This document shows, one piece after another, positions 43,637 through 52,104 of a DNA stretch of 64,000 nt. The DNA comes from Thalassotalea euphylliae (GTDB lineage: Bacteria; Pseudomonadota; Gammaproteobacteria; Enterobacterales; Alteromonadaceae). How positions within the stretch are numbered: the first letter of the stretch is position 1; every line of letters starts with the position of its first letter. The notes beneath the pieces were generated by a model. That model did not search any database. It saw only the letters and a program-made list of their open reading frames with translations, and was not told where the DNA came from. Location of the stretch: assembly GCF_003390335.1 (NCBI RefSeq), contig NZ_QUOU01000001.1, positions 4,216,001 to 4,280,000 on the forward strand, in the 5' to 3' direction. A program made the position numbers and the translations under genes.

Positions 43637-43670
43637 TGAAATCAAGCATCTTGAAGTAGCATGGGTATAT
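43635..43670 (-). repeat. Dispersed repeat, copy 2 (inverted)
   Basis: Reverse complement reads ATATACCCATGCTACTTCAA then GATGCTTGATTTCAGC; shares the first 18 bases with copies 1 and 3 and closes the composite block. Confidence 0.7.
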
Positions 43671-43717
43671 CTATACGATAGTCTTATTGACTAAATACCC
43701 ACCAATGAGACTCAGCT

Positions 43718-44419
43718 ATGCCGCATACGTCTAGCGCAAGCACGCCGGCTTCTTCATCAATAAACACTCCACCTCGCGCCGCTTGGCAAAACCCACTGAT
43801 TTACCTGCTCGCCTTTTGCAGTGGTTTTTCGATTATGGGGGTAGAGCTGCTTGGTGGTCGTATTCTCGCACCATTTTTTGGCAGCAGCGTGCATATTTGG
43901 GGCAGCATTATTACTGTGTTTATGCTGAGCCTGTCGATTGGCTACTTATATGGCGGTAAGCTATCAACCCGTGATGCTAACCTTAGCCGCTACGGGATTA
44001 TTTTTATCATTGCCGGTGTGTTGGTATTGCCCATTGCCCTGTGGGCAAACCCGATAATGGAGTGGATATTTGTGGCGATAGAGGACAGCCGCTATGGCTC
44101 GCTTGCCGCAGCAAGTGCCTTATTTCTGCTACCAACCATAGTACTTGGTATGATTTCACCTTATTCAGTGCGTTTACTGGTTACCAATAAAGAACAAAGT
44201 GGCCAAGTGGCGGGTATTCTCTATTTTGTTAGTACGTTAGGCTCAGCGCTTGGCACAATATTCACTTCCTTCTATTTCGTCTTGTGGTTTGAAGTAAATA
44301 CCTTGATTGTCAGTTACAGTTTGCTGCTGGTGGCACTCGGTAGTGTGGCCATTACCTGCCAGAAAGCCGCTCAGCAAACATCCAATAACAGTGCAGCCGA
44401 GGTGATTCATGAAAGTTAG
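43718..44419 (+). CDS. Membrane half of a spermidine-synthase-like protein
   Basis: A 233-residue inner-membrane protein with about six helices (FCSGFSIMGVELLGGRILAP, IITVFMLSLSIGYLYGGKLS, LFLLPTIVLGMISPYSVRLL, LYFVSTLGSALGTIFTSFYF). The ELLGGRILAPFFG and SPYSVRL motifs are those of the membrane part of the fused MFS/spermidine-synthase family; the soluble synthase part is encoded by the next gene, which overlaps by 11 bp. This gene is therefore one half of a split fusion and likely co-translated. Function of the membrane part is unknown. ATG start, GAG ribosome site. Confidence 0.8.
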   Translation: MPHTSSASTPASSSINTPPRAAWQNPLIYLLAFCSGFSIMGVELLGGRILAPFFGSSVHIWGSIITVFMLSLSIGYLYGGKLSTRDANLSRYGIIFIIAGVLVLPIALWANPIMEWIFVAIEDSRYGSLAAASALFLLPTIVLGMISPYSVRLLVTNKEQSGQVAGILYFVSTLGSALGTIFTSFYFVLWFEVNTLIVSYSLLLVALGSVAITCQKAAQQTSNNSAAEVIHES

Positions 44420-45299
44420 TGTTTACGTTGCGAGTTTGCTCTTAGTGCTTGGCTTAGCAGGTCATGCCGTGCAAGCAAAAGTGATTCACCAAGAAAGATC
44501 CTTGTATCGCAATATTTTGGTAGAAGACACAGGCAACCTTCGCTGTCTTAAATTCAATGTCAAGAGCAAGAAAACCAATCAAAGCTGTTTTCTGAAATCG
44601 GAGCCAAATCGATTGGTGTTCAATTACACCAAATTAATGTTCTCCGGCATGATAGTGAACCCCAACCCAGAGCGTATTTTAATTGTCGGTTTAGGGGGCG
44701 GTACTATGTCGAACACCCTGCACCAATTGCTACCCACTGCAGAAATTGAAAACGTTGAAATAGACCCAGCCGTGATCAAAGTGGCTCGCCAGTATTTTAG
44801 TTTCGTTGAAAATGATCAGGTTACCAGCCAAGTTAAAGACGGCCGTATTTTTATCAAGCGCGCATTGCTGAAAAAACAGCAGTACGACTGGATTATTTTA
44901 GACGCTTTTAATGGCGACTATATTCCCGAACACTTGATGACGAAAGAGTTTTTACAGGAAACCAAAGCGCTGCTGTCCGCAAATGGGGTGATCACCGCTA
45001 ACACTTTTTCTATTAGCGATTTATATGATTATGAATCAGCAACTTACCAAGCCGTGTTTGGTGACTTTTACCAAGTAAAAAACAATAAGAATGACAACCG
45101 CATCATTTTAACCACGAAAAATGGCTTACCCAAGCCAAATCAGCTAGAAGCAAACTTGGCATCACTTCACGATCGCTTGCGCCCTTACGACGTTAACATT
45201 CTCAAAGTATTTAACAGCTTTACTGACAAGCAAGACTGGCCTAGTGATACACCATTGCTAACGGATCAATACTCACCTGCGAACTTGTTGAACCAGTAG
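44409..45299 (+). CDS. Spermidine-synthase-like aminopropyltransferase/methyltransferase-fold protein
   Basis: A 296-residue protein with an N-terminal signal peptide or anchor (VYVASLLLVLGLAGHAVQA), a beta-hairpin N-domain (ERSLYRNILVEDTGNLRCLK) and a Rossmann domain with RILIVGLGGGTMSNTLHQ (about residues 95-112), ENVEIDPAVIKVARQYF and YDWIILDAFNGDYIPEHL. This matches the spermidine-synthase fold, including the acidic EIDP and DAFNG residues. The N-terminal hydrophobic segment suggests a periplasmic or membrane-attached domain, unlike cytosolic SpeE, so true polyamine synthesis is uncertain. Overlap of 11 bp with the membrane-half gene. Confidence 0.8.
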   Translation: MKVSVYVASLLLVLGLAGHAVQAKVIHQERSLYRNILVEDTGNLRCLKFNVKSKKTNQSCFLKSEPNRLVFNYTKLMFSGMIVNPNPERILIVGLGGGTMSNTLHQLLPTAEIENVEIDPAVIKVARQYFSFVENDQVTSQVKDGRIFIKRALLKKQQYDWIILDAFNGDYIPEHLMTKEFLQETKALLSANGVITANTFSISDLYDYESATYQAVFGDFYQVKNNKNDNRIILTTKNGLPKPNQLEANLASLHDRLRPYDVNILKVFNSFTDKQDWPSDTPLLTDQYSPANLLNQ

Positions 45300-45363
45300 C
45301 AATATTGTTGTTAACAATTTACGGACTCAAAATAGAGTTGAGCAAGAATTGATTAGTTATATG

Positions 45364-46020
45364 CTACTTACCAAGCCCCAGTGAAAGCTGCTCCATAATC
45401 GCGAGTAGCTGCTGAGCGTCTGGGCTCTTGCTATTCATTAACCCTTTCACTGTCCCCAGTTGATCCGCTTGGCTGCGATGTTGCCCGAGCTTGGCCTTAG
45501 CTTCGACGCGGTCGATATCAATGCAAAAACCGATAATGCCTTTAGCGAGTTTATGCTGGTAATCCAGCGGCATGGTGAGTTGGCTATCAGTATTTAGCGC
45601 TTGTTCATCCAATGCTTGTTCGTCTAACTCTTGCTCGTGTAATAGCGCAGGCTGATATTTTTGAACTAACTGTTGAACCGCTTCTATGGTTTGCACCTCA
45701 TCAAGCCAGTGCAAGCTGCCATGAACATGCACAGCAACATAATTCCATGTGGGTACGGCAGGTTTACTTTGATACCAAGTCGGGTCGATATAGTCGTGTG
45801 GGCCATGGAATATTGCCAACACATCAGAGTTTTCGGCCACTTTTTTATGGGGATTATTGCGGGCGATATGACCGATTAAGCAGTTTTGTGCTTGGTCGTA
45901 TATTAGCGGTACATGTGTGGCGTCTAAGCTGGGGGAAACGACAGTCGCAAAGCTGTATCGATTGATAATGTCAGCAATATCACTCGGCGCTTGAATTCGC
46001 CATTTTTCTGGAACGTGCAT
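45364..46020 (-). CDS. FMN-binding negative regulator-like protein (PaiB family)
   Basis: A 218-residue PaiB-family protein starting MHVPEKWRIQAPSDIADIIN, with a split-barrel flavin-binding fold: YSFATVVSPSLDATHVPLIY, GHIARNNPHKKV, AIFHGPHDYIDPTWYQ, PTWNYVAVHVHGSLHWLDE. Family members bind FMN or act on growth-phase regulation in Bacillus; function here is not known. A low-complexity EQELDEQALDEQALN repeat (about residues 150-165) lies before the C-terminal IIGFCIDIDRVEAKAKL. The longer ATG frame (46032) lacks spacing; GAGGG 6 nt before the ATG at 46020 decides the start. Confidence 0.85.
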   Translation of the reverse strand: MHVPEKWRIQAPSDIADIINRYSFATVVSPSLDATHVPLIYDQAQNCLIGHIARNNPHKKVAENSDVLAIFHGPHDYIDPTWYQSKPAVPTWNYVAVHVHGSLHWLDEVQTIEAVQQLVQKYQPALLHEQELDEQALDEQALNTDSQLTMPLDYQHKLAKGIIGFCIDIDRVEAKAKLGQHRSQADQLGTVKGLMNSKSPDAQQLLAIMEQLSLGLGK

Positions 46021-46171
46021 ACGGGCCCTCATCCATTAGTCGATATATCCAATCAACAAAATAACAGACAAGCCACTGACTATGTGAATCTAAGAATTTA
46101 TTTTCAGCAGAAATTTGATGAATAGCTAAAACCGTTATTGACCTACCATAGCCTTATTAGTTTCAGCGTGA

Positions 46172-47398
46172 TTACTTTTTTCGACCGAGGGATAAACGCT
46201 TTTTATTACCTGCATTGTTACCCGTTTCATTGACTTCGTTATCAGTTTTTTTACTGGCTTTGAGTTTAGGGTTATCGATGCGATAAGTGTTGCTTTTAGT
46301 GCTAATTGGCTTAGGCTTTTCAGCACGGTTTTTTCTTGGCTGTTCGCTATCGCGAATAGGTCTCGCTGATTGATGATCTCGTTTGGCAGTGTGCTTGGCG
46401 TCTTTGCGATTCGTATACGCTGCTGGCTTTTTACCGCTGCGATCTTCATTTTTCGGCTTGTGCTGTGGCTTATTCGATGCGCCAGCATCACGCGTGTCTA
46501 GATTTGTTCTTTGGGCACTGGGTTTTTGAGTGGCTTTATCTGTTTTGACTTTGTTAGCATTTGGGCGACTTTTATCGCTTCTGCTTCTTTTAATTCCCTT
46601 GCCTTCGCTTTCCGCCTGCTCGGCTTTCAGTGAGGTTTTACGCGAGTCTTTTACCGCACTATTAATTTGCGCTAGCTCGTCTTTAGTTAAGTTGCGCCAT
46701 TGCCCCGGCTTTAAGCCGGTTAAATCAACATTCATAATGCGCACGCGCTTGAGCTTAGTCACTTCATAACCCAAGTATTCACACATACGGCGAATTTGTC
46801 GGTTTAAGCCTTGGGTTAAGGTGATCTTAAAAACAAAACGACTGACGGGTTCAACGCGGCAAGGGTTGGTAATCGTCCCTAAAATAGGCACGCCGCGCGA
46901 CATACGCTCAACAAAGCGTTCACTGATCGGCTTGTCTACCGTGACGATATACTCTTTATCGTGGGCATTTTCAGCACGTAAGATCTTATTGACAATATCG
47001 CCATCACTGGTCAGAAAAATCAGCCCTTCCGAGGGTTTATCTAAACGGCCAATGGGAAAAATTCGCGCTTGATGACCAATGGCATCAACGATATTGCCGC
47101 GCACTTGGCGCTCAGTGGTACAAATCACCCCTATCGGCTTGTGATAAGCGATATAAATACGATCCGATTTATTCTCAGCACTGGCGGCTATTGGCTTGCC
47201 ATCAACGGCCACTTGGTCGCCATCTTGTACCTTTGTTCCCAACTCCGGTAGCTTGCCGTTTATCGTCACTCGCTGTTGCTCAATTAATTTATCCGCTTCA
47301 CGGCGCGAGCAAAAACCCGATTCACTGATAAATTTATTCAGGCGCTTTCCTGTGGCGGCATTTTGGGCAGGTGTTTGAGCTGTGTTGTGTGTTGGCAA
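46172..47398 (-). CDS. RluF-like 23S rRNA pseudouridine synthase with basic C-terminal tail
   Basis: An S4 RNA-binding domain (KRLNKFISESGFCSRREADK, about residues 18-65) precedes an RsuA/RluB/RluF-type pseudouridine synthase core with the catalytic Asp in FPIGRLDKPSEGLIFLTSDG. After the core comes a disordered tail of about 160 residues with heavy Lys/Arg/Ser/Asn content (KGIKRSRSDKSRPNANKVK, and similar). The upstream region has only TTG codons as starts; I chose the TTG at 47398 near GAGAAT, but other TTG starts up to 47455 cannot be excluded. Most similar in layout to E. coli RluF (target U2604 of 23S rRNA). Confidence 0.8.
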   Translation of the reverse strand: MPTHNTAQTPAQNAATGKRLNKFISESGFCSRREADKLIEQQRVTINGKLPELGTKVQDGDQVAVDGKPIAASAENKSDRIYIAYHKPIGVICTTERQVRGNIVDAIGHQARIFPIGRLDKPSEGLIFLTSDGDIVNKILRAENAHDKEYIVTVDKPISERFVERMSRGVPILGTITNPCRVEPVSRFVFKITLTQGLNRQIRRMCEYLGYEVTKLKRVRIMNVDLTGLKPGQWRNLTKDELAQINSAVKDSRKTSLKAEQAESEGKGIKRSRSDKSRPNANKVKTDKATQKPSAQRTNLDTRDAGASNKPQHKPKNEDRSGKKPAAYTNRKDAKHTAKRDHQSARPIRDSEQPRKNRAEKPKPISTKSNTYRIDNPKLKASKKTDNEVNETGNNAGNKKRLSLGRKK

Positions 47399-47675
47399 GA
47401 TGGGATTCTCTAAGTAGTTCGCTAAGCAGTTGTCTAAGTCGGGATCATAGCGCAAATAGGCGTAAAACGCTGCTGTAAATCACCACCTAACAATGTCATA
47501 ACATTAACGACGGTTATTCGCTGCGCAGCCAAACGGCTAAATGTGTTGGTTATTTAGACATTTACATCAAAAAACAGTATGTTAATTCAATAATTATAAA
47601 AACTCTCACAAAAGCGAAGCGCGTTTGATGATGGTGTGGCGTGTTAGCTGTTGATAAGGGAATATCCGCAAAACC

Positions 47676-48305
47676 ATGTGCAGGTTCCAATTCAGATTAA
47701 AATCTAGTTATTCGACCTTGCTGATAGCAGCAAGCGCGCTGGCCGCCAGCAGTGCTAAGGCAGAAGAAAGTGTTTATCGCTACCACTCTGAGCAAGGCGT
47801 GCTGTCGTTTTCTGACATTGAGCCTGTCGATACTTATTACGAAACCGTCAAATTTGGCTGCTATGCCTGTGGCGTTTATTCCGAAATTGACTGGCTAGAA
47901 ACTAAGCTCTACCCATACGCCTACTACAAAGAAATCGAAGGCATGGCTGACTACTACCAAGTGGATGCCAATCTCGTACGCGCCATTATTCATGCCGAAT
48001 CGCACTTTCGCAAAGATGTGATTTCCAAGCAAGGTGCACAGGGGTTAATGCAGTTAATGCCAGCGACTGCGCGCGAACTTGGCGTGGTCAACCCATTTGA
48101 TCCGCAGCAAAATATTCGTGGTGGCGTGAAACACCTCGCCAAGTTGACAAAGAAATACTACGGTAATATTCGCATGGTTGCCGCCGCATATAACGCTGGC
48201 GAAGGCTCAGTAGAGAAGTACAACGGCATTCCGCCATATGCCGAAACTCAGGTATATATTGAACGGGTTGAGATATTGCATAAGCGATATAGCAAAATCA
48301 TTTAA
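47676..48305 (+). CDS. SLT-domain lytic transglycosylase, exported
   Basis: A 209-residue periplasmic muramidase. A signal peptide (LIAASALAASSAKA, about residues 1-29) is followed by a short DUF4124-like beta segment (VYRYHSEQGVLSFSDIE) and the soluble-lytic-transglycosylase domain (about 85-200) with catalytic Glu108 in IIHAESHFRKD, the QGAQGLMQLMPATARELGV motif and MVAAAYNAGEGSVEKY. It cleaves peptidoglycan between MurNAc and GlcNAc. ATG start; not in an operon. Confidence 0.93.
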   Translation: MCRFQFRLKSSYSTLLIAASALAASSAKAEESVYRYHSEQGVLSFSDIEPVDTYYETVKFGCYACGVYSEIDWLETKLYPYAYYKEIEGMADYYQVDANLVRAIIHAESHFRKDVISKQGAQGLMQLMPATARELGVVNPFDPQQNIRGGVKHLAKLTKKYYGNIRMVAAAYNAGEGSVEKYNGIPPYAETQVYIERVEILHKRYSKII

Positions 48306-48656
48306 GTTTACGGGTTAACAGGCGCTAGTTAGCATTCTCTATTTCGCCACTCACAGACAACGTACATCAGCGCTTCCATTACAACTTATGCCGCAATCTG
48401 CATGCAAATTGCGTTGGCTCATTACTTTGACTTCGCTGAGCATTGTGAAATACCAAACTATCGGATATATTTTCTTTTGTTGCGCGCATCCATGGCGCAG
48501 CATTTTCACTCGTCAACTTGGTAATTTTTTGAACGCGATTGTCATCAATTACTAGTAAACCACTGCTACTGAGCGATTAGTTTACTAGCCTTCTTTCCCT
48601 CAAAAACTTGATGCTTTTTGAGCGGTTTTTCATACCTTAAATTTGAGTACAACACA
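48306..48656. other. Gene-free spacer with two inverted repeats
   Basis: No gene supported. CTAGTAAAC (48552-48560) and GTTTACTAG (48580-48588) form a perfect 9-bp repeat around 19 nt, and CTCAAAAA / TTTTTGAG (48599-48606 / 48615-48622) form a second small hairpin just upstream of the GNAT gene, on its leader. Confidence 0.5.
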
Positions 48657-49133
48657 GTGAAAAAAACTATCAATATTCGCGCAATGTCAACAGCCGATCT
48701 ACCAACAATCAAACAGATTATCGCAGAAAACCAACTGTTTCCGGCCCATTATCTGGACGAAATGAGCCATGGCTACTTCTCGCAGCAAACACCTGAGTAT
48801 TGGCTTGTCGCCGAGTGCAAACAGGGTGAAGTTGTTGGTGTAGCCTATAGCGCGCCAGAGCAAATGACAGCAGGAACCTGGAATTTATTAATGATCGCTG
48901 TCGCCAAATCCCATCAGGGACAAGGTGTCGGTTCACAATTGATGTTTGCGACTGAAACGAAGCTTCGCAGTATGCAAACGAGGATTTTGCTGGTTGAAAC
49001 ATCTAGCCTGCCAGCATATGAATTAACTCGACGGTTTTACCCCAAACTTGGCTATCAAAAAATCGCGACCGTGCCTGACTATTACGATAAAGGCGATGAT
49101 AAAGTTATCTTTTGGAAGTCTTTAAACCGTTAA
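48657..49133 (+). CDS. GNAT-family N-acetyltransferase
   Basis: A 158-residue acetyltransferase with the acetyl-CoA-binding motif A: LLMIAVAKSHQGQGVGSQLM (about residues 76-95, QGQGVG pyrophosphate loop), then LLVETSSLPAYELTRRFYPK with the C-terminal motif B YPKLGYQ. Substrate unknown. The longest frame opens at TTG (48618) within the leader hairpin; I use the GTG at 48657 (GAG 8 nt upstream); an internal ATG lies at 48684. Single gene. Confidence 0.8.
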   Translation: MKKTINIRAMSTADLPTIKQIIAENQLFPAHYLDEMSHGYFSQQTPEYWLVAECKQGEVVGVAYSAPEQMTAGTWNLLMIAVAKSHQGQGVGSQLMFATETKLRSMQTRILLVETSSLPAYELTRRFYPKLGYQKIATVPDYYDKGDDKVIFWKSLNR

Positions 49134-49358
49134 CACTTATAACGATAACACTCATGCCGTTTGCTCTTCACTGTTAACACTAAAGAGCAAACGGACACCT
49201 AGCGCTCATTTTTACCTTCATATTTCTGCCAAATGAAATAAATACTTAATCATTCAGCGAGAATTAAAAGGCTCAGAGGCACAGGTTATATCCTCCATAC
49301 ATAACCATGACCCAGTATTAAGGCCAAACGAGTCCGCCTAATTAGCCGCTACTTTCTG

Positions 49359-51941
49359 TTACATAAATCGCTTCGTTTTATTGGTGGCCTGGGCATTAGC
49401 AGGATCATCAGGCCAGAAGTGTTTTGGGTATCTACCCTTCATTTCTTTTTGCACTTGTTGATAACTGCCTTGCCAGAAGCCAGCCAGATCTTGCGTAACT
49501 TGCAATGGTCGACCGGCGGGTGATAACAGTTCAAGCGTCAGGTTAATACCGTTGCCTTGTGTAACTTGAGTGCTATCGCCAACTTGTGGTGAGTCAGATA
49601 GGCCATACACTTCCTGCATTGGCAGTGACACGATTGGCGATTTTCCTACTAGCGCACTGGTTGAATCGCTTGGATATCGAATCGGGCATTTGCGCCCGGT
49701 CGGCCCCACAAAGGCTAGTGGCGCAAAGTGTTCCAGCGCTTGTTGTTGCTGATAATCCAATACCGAATGCAGCATCGTCATAAAGTCTAATGCCAGTAGA
49801 GCCGACTTTTTCTTAATATCGCCAACGTAAGGATCAAACCATTCCGCTAAATTAGCCAGTAACCAGCTATCATCCATGCAAGGAATGGATAGCTCAGGGG
49901 CATTTGCTGCCAACCAACGAATACGCGCCAGCAAGGCTTTCACATCGTCAGAAAACGTGAGCCATGCCAGTCCTTTTTTCGCCAATTGCTGATGCCACAT
50001 GGCAGTAATAAGTTCCGGGGTTAACTGGGTTTGACTAGTTTGCTCCGCCAGTACAATAGCCCCTAAATAACGCTTGATACTGGCGCTAATCGCATCTTTT
50101 TGCTCGTTATAATTCAATTCTTCGCGGGCGATGATTTCAACCACCTGCCATTCTTCTAACACGGCTAAATTCACAGGTGCCGCCAGTGAAATTCGTTGCT
50201 CATTGCCAAGTTTGACGGTGTTCGCCGCGACAATAAACGTCTCATCACAAAGCGAGTCACTATCAGATAAGGTTAGCCCTTTGCCTGCGCTAGAGAGGTA
50301 ACTTGACTGCTGACTGCGTTTTTTCGCAATGCGCTCTGGGTAAGCGAATGCCAAGAGTAACCCTGAAGATTCACGGGCTACTTGCCCCTGCCATGTATGC
50401 CCTAGTTGTCGCGCCAATTGCTTGGCCTGTTGCACAATACGAGCAATAGCGCCATGCGTTTTACCTGCGCGATTTTTGCTGACAATTAAATCAACGCGCA
50501 CGCCAATATCCGCATTGTCACGACTGGCTTCACGGCTGAGAATATCTCGCTCTTCTAATAACGCGGCCAACAAACAAGCTAAATTCAATACCCTCAAGTC
50601 GTCCGTTTCGGCTGCGATACTTTTAGCCGCCACTAGCATATGGGCAAATCTTGGATGGCAACTCAACTGAGCCACTTGCTGGCCGTGTTTGGTGAGTTTT
50701 TGCTGTTCATCGACAATGTTAAGTTGTGCTAACGCTTGCCAGCCTTGGTTAGTCAACGCTTGGTTAGGTTGATCCAACAAGGGCAGCTCAGTCAGTGCTG
50801 ACACACCCCAACGGGCAGCTTCCATCAACACAGGAAGTAAATCTGATTGCAAAATCGCTGGCGCTGCTTGCTCTGGACGACGTTGAAAGTCTTCTTCGCC
50901 GTACAAGCGAATACAGTGCCCCGGTGCCAATCGCCCTGCTCGGCCTGCTCGTTGAATTGCTGACGCTTTACTAATTGCTTGCTGAGTCAGTTGATTGGTC
51001 ATGGTTTGCACATCGTAGCGGGCGACTTTTTCAAAGCCCGCGTCAATCACTAAGGTAATGCCATCTATGGTTAAACTGGTTTCGGCGATGTTGGTTGCCA
51101 ATACAATTTTTCGTTGCCCTGTTACCGCTTGCATTGCCCGTTGTTGCTCGGCCAGTGATTGGTCACCAAATAATGGTTCGATAATCAGATCTGCTGGCAG
51201 TGCTTGAGGCTGGTCACTCAGCTGGTCAAATAGGTATCGAATATCCGCGACACCCGGTAAAAAGACTAACGTGGAACCTTGGTGATGCAAGGCGTGTTGG
51301 CGAATAACGTTCAGTGCATGATCACGCCAAAACACTTGATTGGGCACGGGAAAAAACTGAGTAGAAACCGGATAACTGCGCCCCTGTGAATACAAACTGA
51401 CGGCATCTGGCAGTTGCGCCGTTAGCTGCTCGGTTGATAACGTTGCCGACATCAGCACTATCGTGAGGTCTTCACGCAGACCTTGCTGGCAGTCTCTTGC
51501 CAATGCAAACGCCATATCGCCCTGCACCGAGCGTTCGTGAAATTCATCAAACAAAATTAAACTCGCCTGAGCAAGTTCAGGATCTTGCTGTAACAGCTGA
51601 ATTAAAATACCTTCGGTGATGACTTCGAGCTTAGTTTGGGCAGATACTTTACTATCGTTTCGCAGGCGATAACCGACCGTTTGCCCCACCGACTCGCCGA
51701 GCTGGCTCGCTAAGTAAATAGCAATGTTTTTGGCCGCAACACGCCGAGGTTGTAGCAGGTAAATGGTGTTATCTGCCATCGGCGTTGCTAGCAGCCAAAG
51801 GGGTAATACCGTTGATTTACCAGCACCGGGAGGCGCCGATAAAATAATGGTTTGATGCTGGTTTAACGCCGTAAGAAACTCGGCTTTAATTTGCTCGATA
51901 GGAAAGCTTGGCAAAATATTCACGCTTTGTTTATTGCTCAT
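49359..51941 (-). CDS. hrpB: ATP-dependent helicase HrpB
   Basis: An 860-residue DEAH-box RNA helicase. Walker A lies at SAPPGAGKSTVLPLW (residues 35-49), the DEFH box in LILFDEFHERSVQGDMAFAL (a DEFH in place of DEAH), motif III SAT in VLMSATLS and motif VI QRAGRAGRLAPGHC. The HrpB-specific C-terminal domain follows, ending FWPDDPANA. The family is widespread in proteobacteria; its physiological role is not settled. The frame can start at TTG (51953); the ATG at 51941 is preferred. It lies in its own unit. Confidence 0.92.
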   Translation of the reverse strand: MSNKQSVNILPSFPIEQIKAEFLTALNQHQTIILSAPPGAGKSTVLPLWLLATPMADNTIYLLQPRRVAAKNIAIYLASQLGESVGQTVGYRLRNDSKVSAQTKLEVITEGILIQLLQQDPELAQASLILFDEFHERSVQGDMAFALARDCQQGLREDLTIVLMSATLSTEQLTAQLPDAVSLYSQGRSYPVSTQFFPVPNQVFWRDHALNVIRQHALHHQGSTLVFLPGVADIRYLFDQLSDQPQALPADLIIEPLFGDQSLAEQQRAMQAVTGQRKIVLATNIAETSLTIDGITLVIDAGFEKVARYDVQTMTNQLTQQAISKASAIQRAGRAGRLAPGHCIRLYGEEDFQRRPEQAAPAILQSDLLPVLMEAARWGVSALTELPLLDQPNQALTNQGWQALAQLNIVDEQQKLTKHGQQVAQLSCHPRFAHMLVAAKSIAAETDDLRVLNLACLLAALLEERDILSREASRDNADIGVRVDLIVSKNRAGKTHGAIARIVQQAKQLARQLGHTWQGQVARESSGLLLAFAYPERIAKKRSQQSSYLSSAGKGLTLSDSDSLCDETFIVAANTVKLGNEQRISLAAPVNLAVLEEWQVVEIIAREELNYNEQKDAISASIKRYLGAIVLAEQTSQTQLTPELITAMWHQQLAKKGLAWLTFSDDVKALLARIRWLAANAPELSIPCMDDSWLLANLAEWFDPYVGDIKKKSALLALDFMTMLHSVLDYQQQQALEHFAPLAFVGPTGRKCPIRYPSDSTSALVGKSPIVSLPMQEVYGLSDSPQVGDSTQVTQGNGINLTLELLSPAGRPLQVTQDLAGFWQGSYQQVQKEMKGRYPKHFWPDDPANAQATNKTKRFM

Positions 51942-52104
51942 CAATTGGCACAACTGCCGATTTTACGAACAATTCAAGAAGTTGATCTAAATTAAAAAGT
52001 GACGGTAATTGTCATTTCTTCCCAATTGCCCGCCCTGTTATACTGGGAACTAGTCTCCGTTCCAAATTGTAACGACTCTTGAATTATTAAGGAAGCCAAT
52101 CACC

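Larger units (their letters stand above)
43040..43717. other. Gene-free repeat block between uvrA and the spermidine-synthase-like pair
   Basis: About 680 bp with no supported gene. From left: a hairpin (43091-43118), outer dispersed repeat copy 1 (43121-43160), a sub-repeat GTTGAAATTAAAAGCGATT (about 43152-43170), a 264-bp MITE-like element (43231-43494), the sub-repeat again in inverse orientation (43501-43519), a ~97-bp imperfect palindrome (43540-43636), and outer repeat copy 2 inverted (43635-43670). The whole is bounded by inverted copies of the ATACCCATGCTACTTCAA sequence. Confidence 0.8.
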
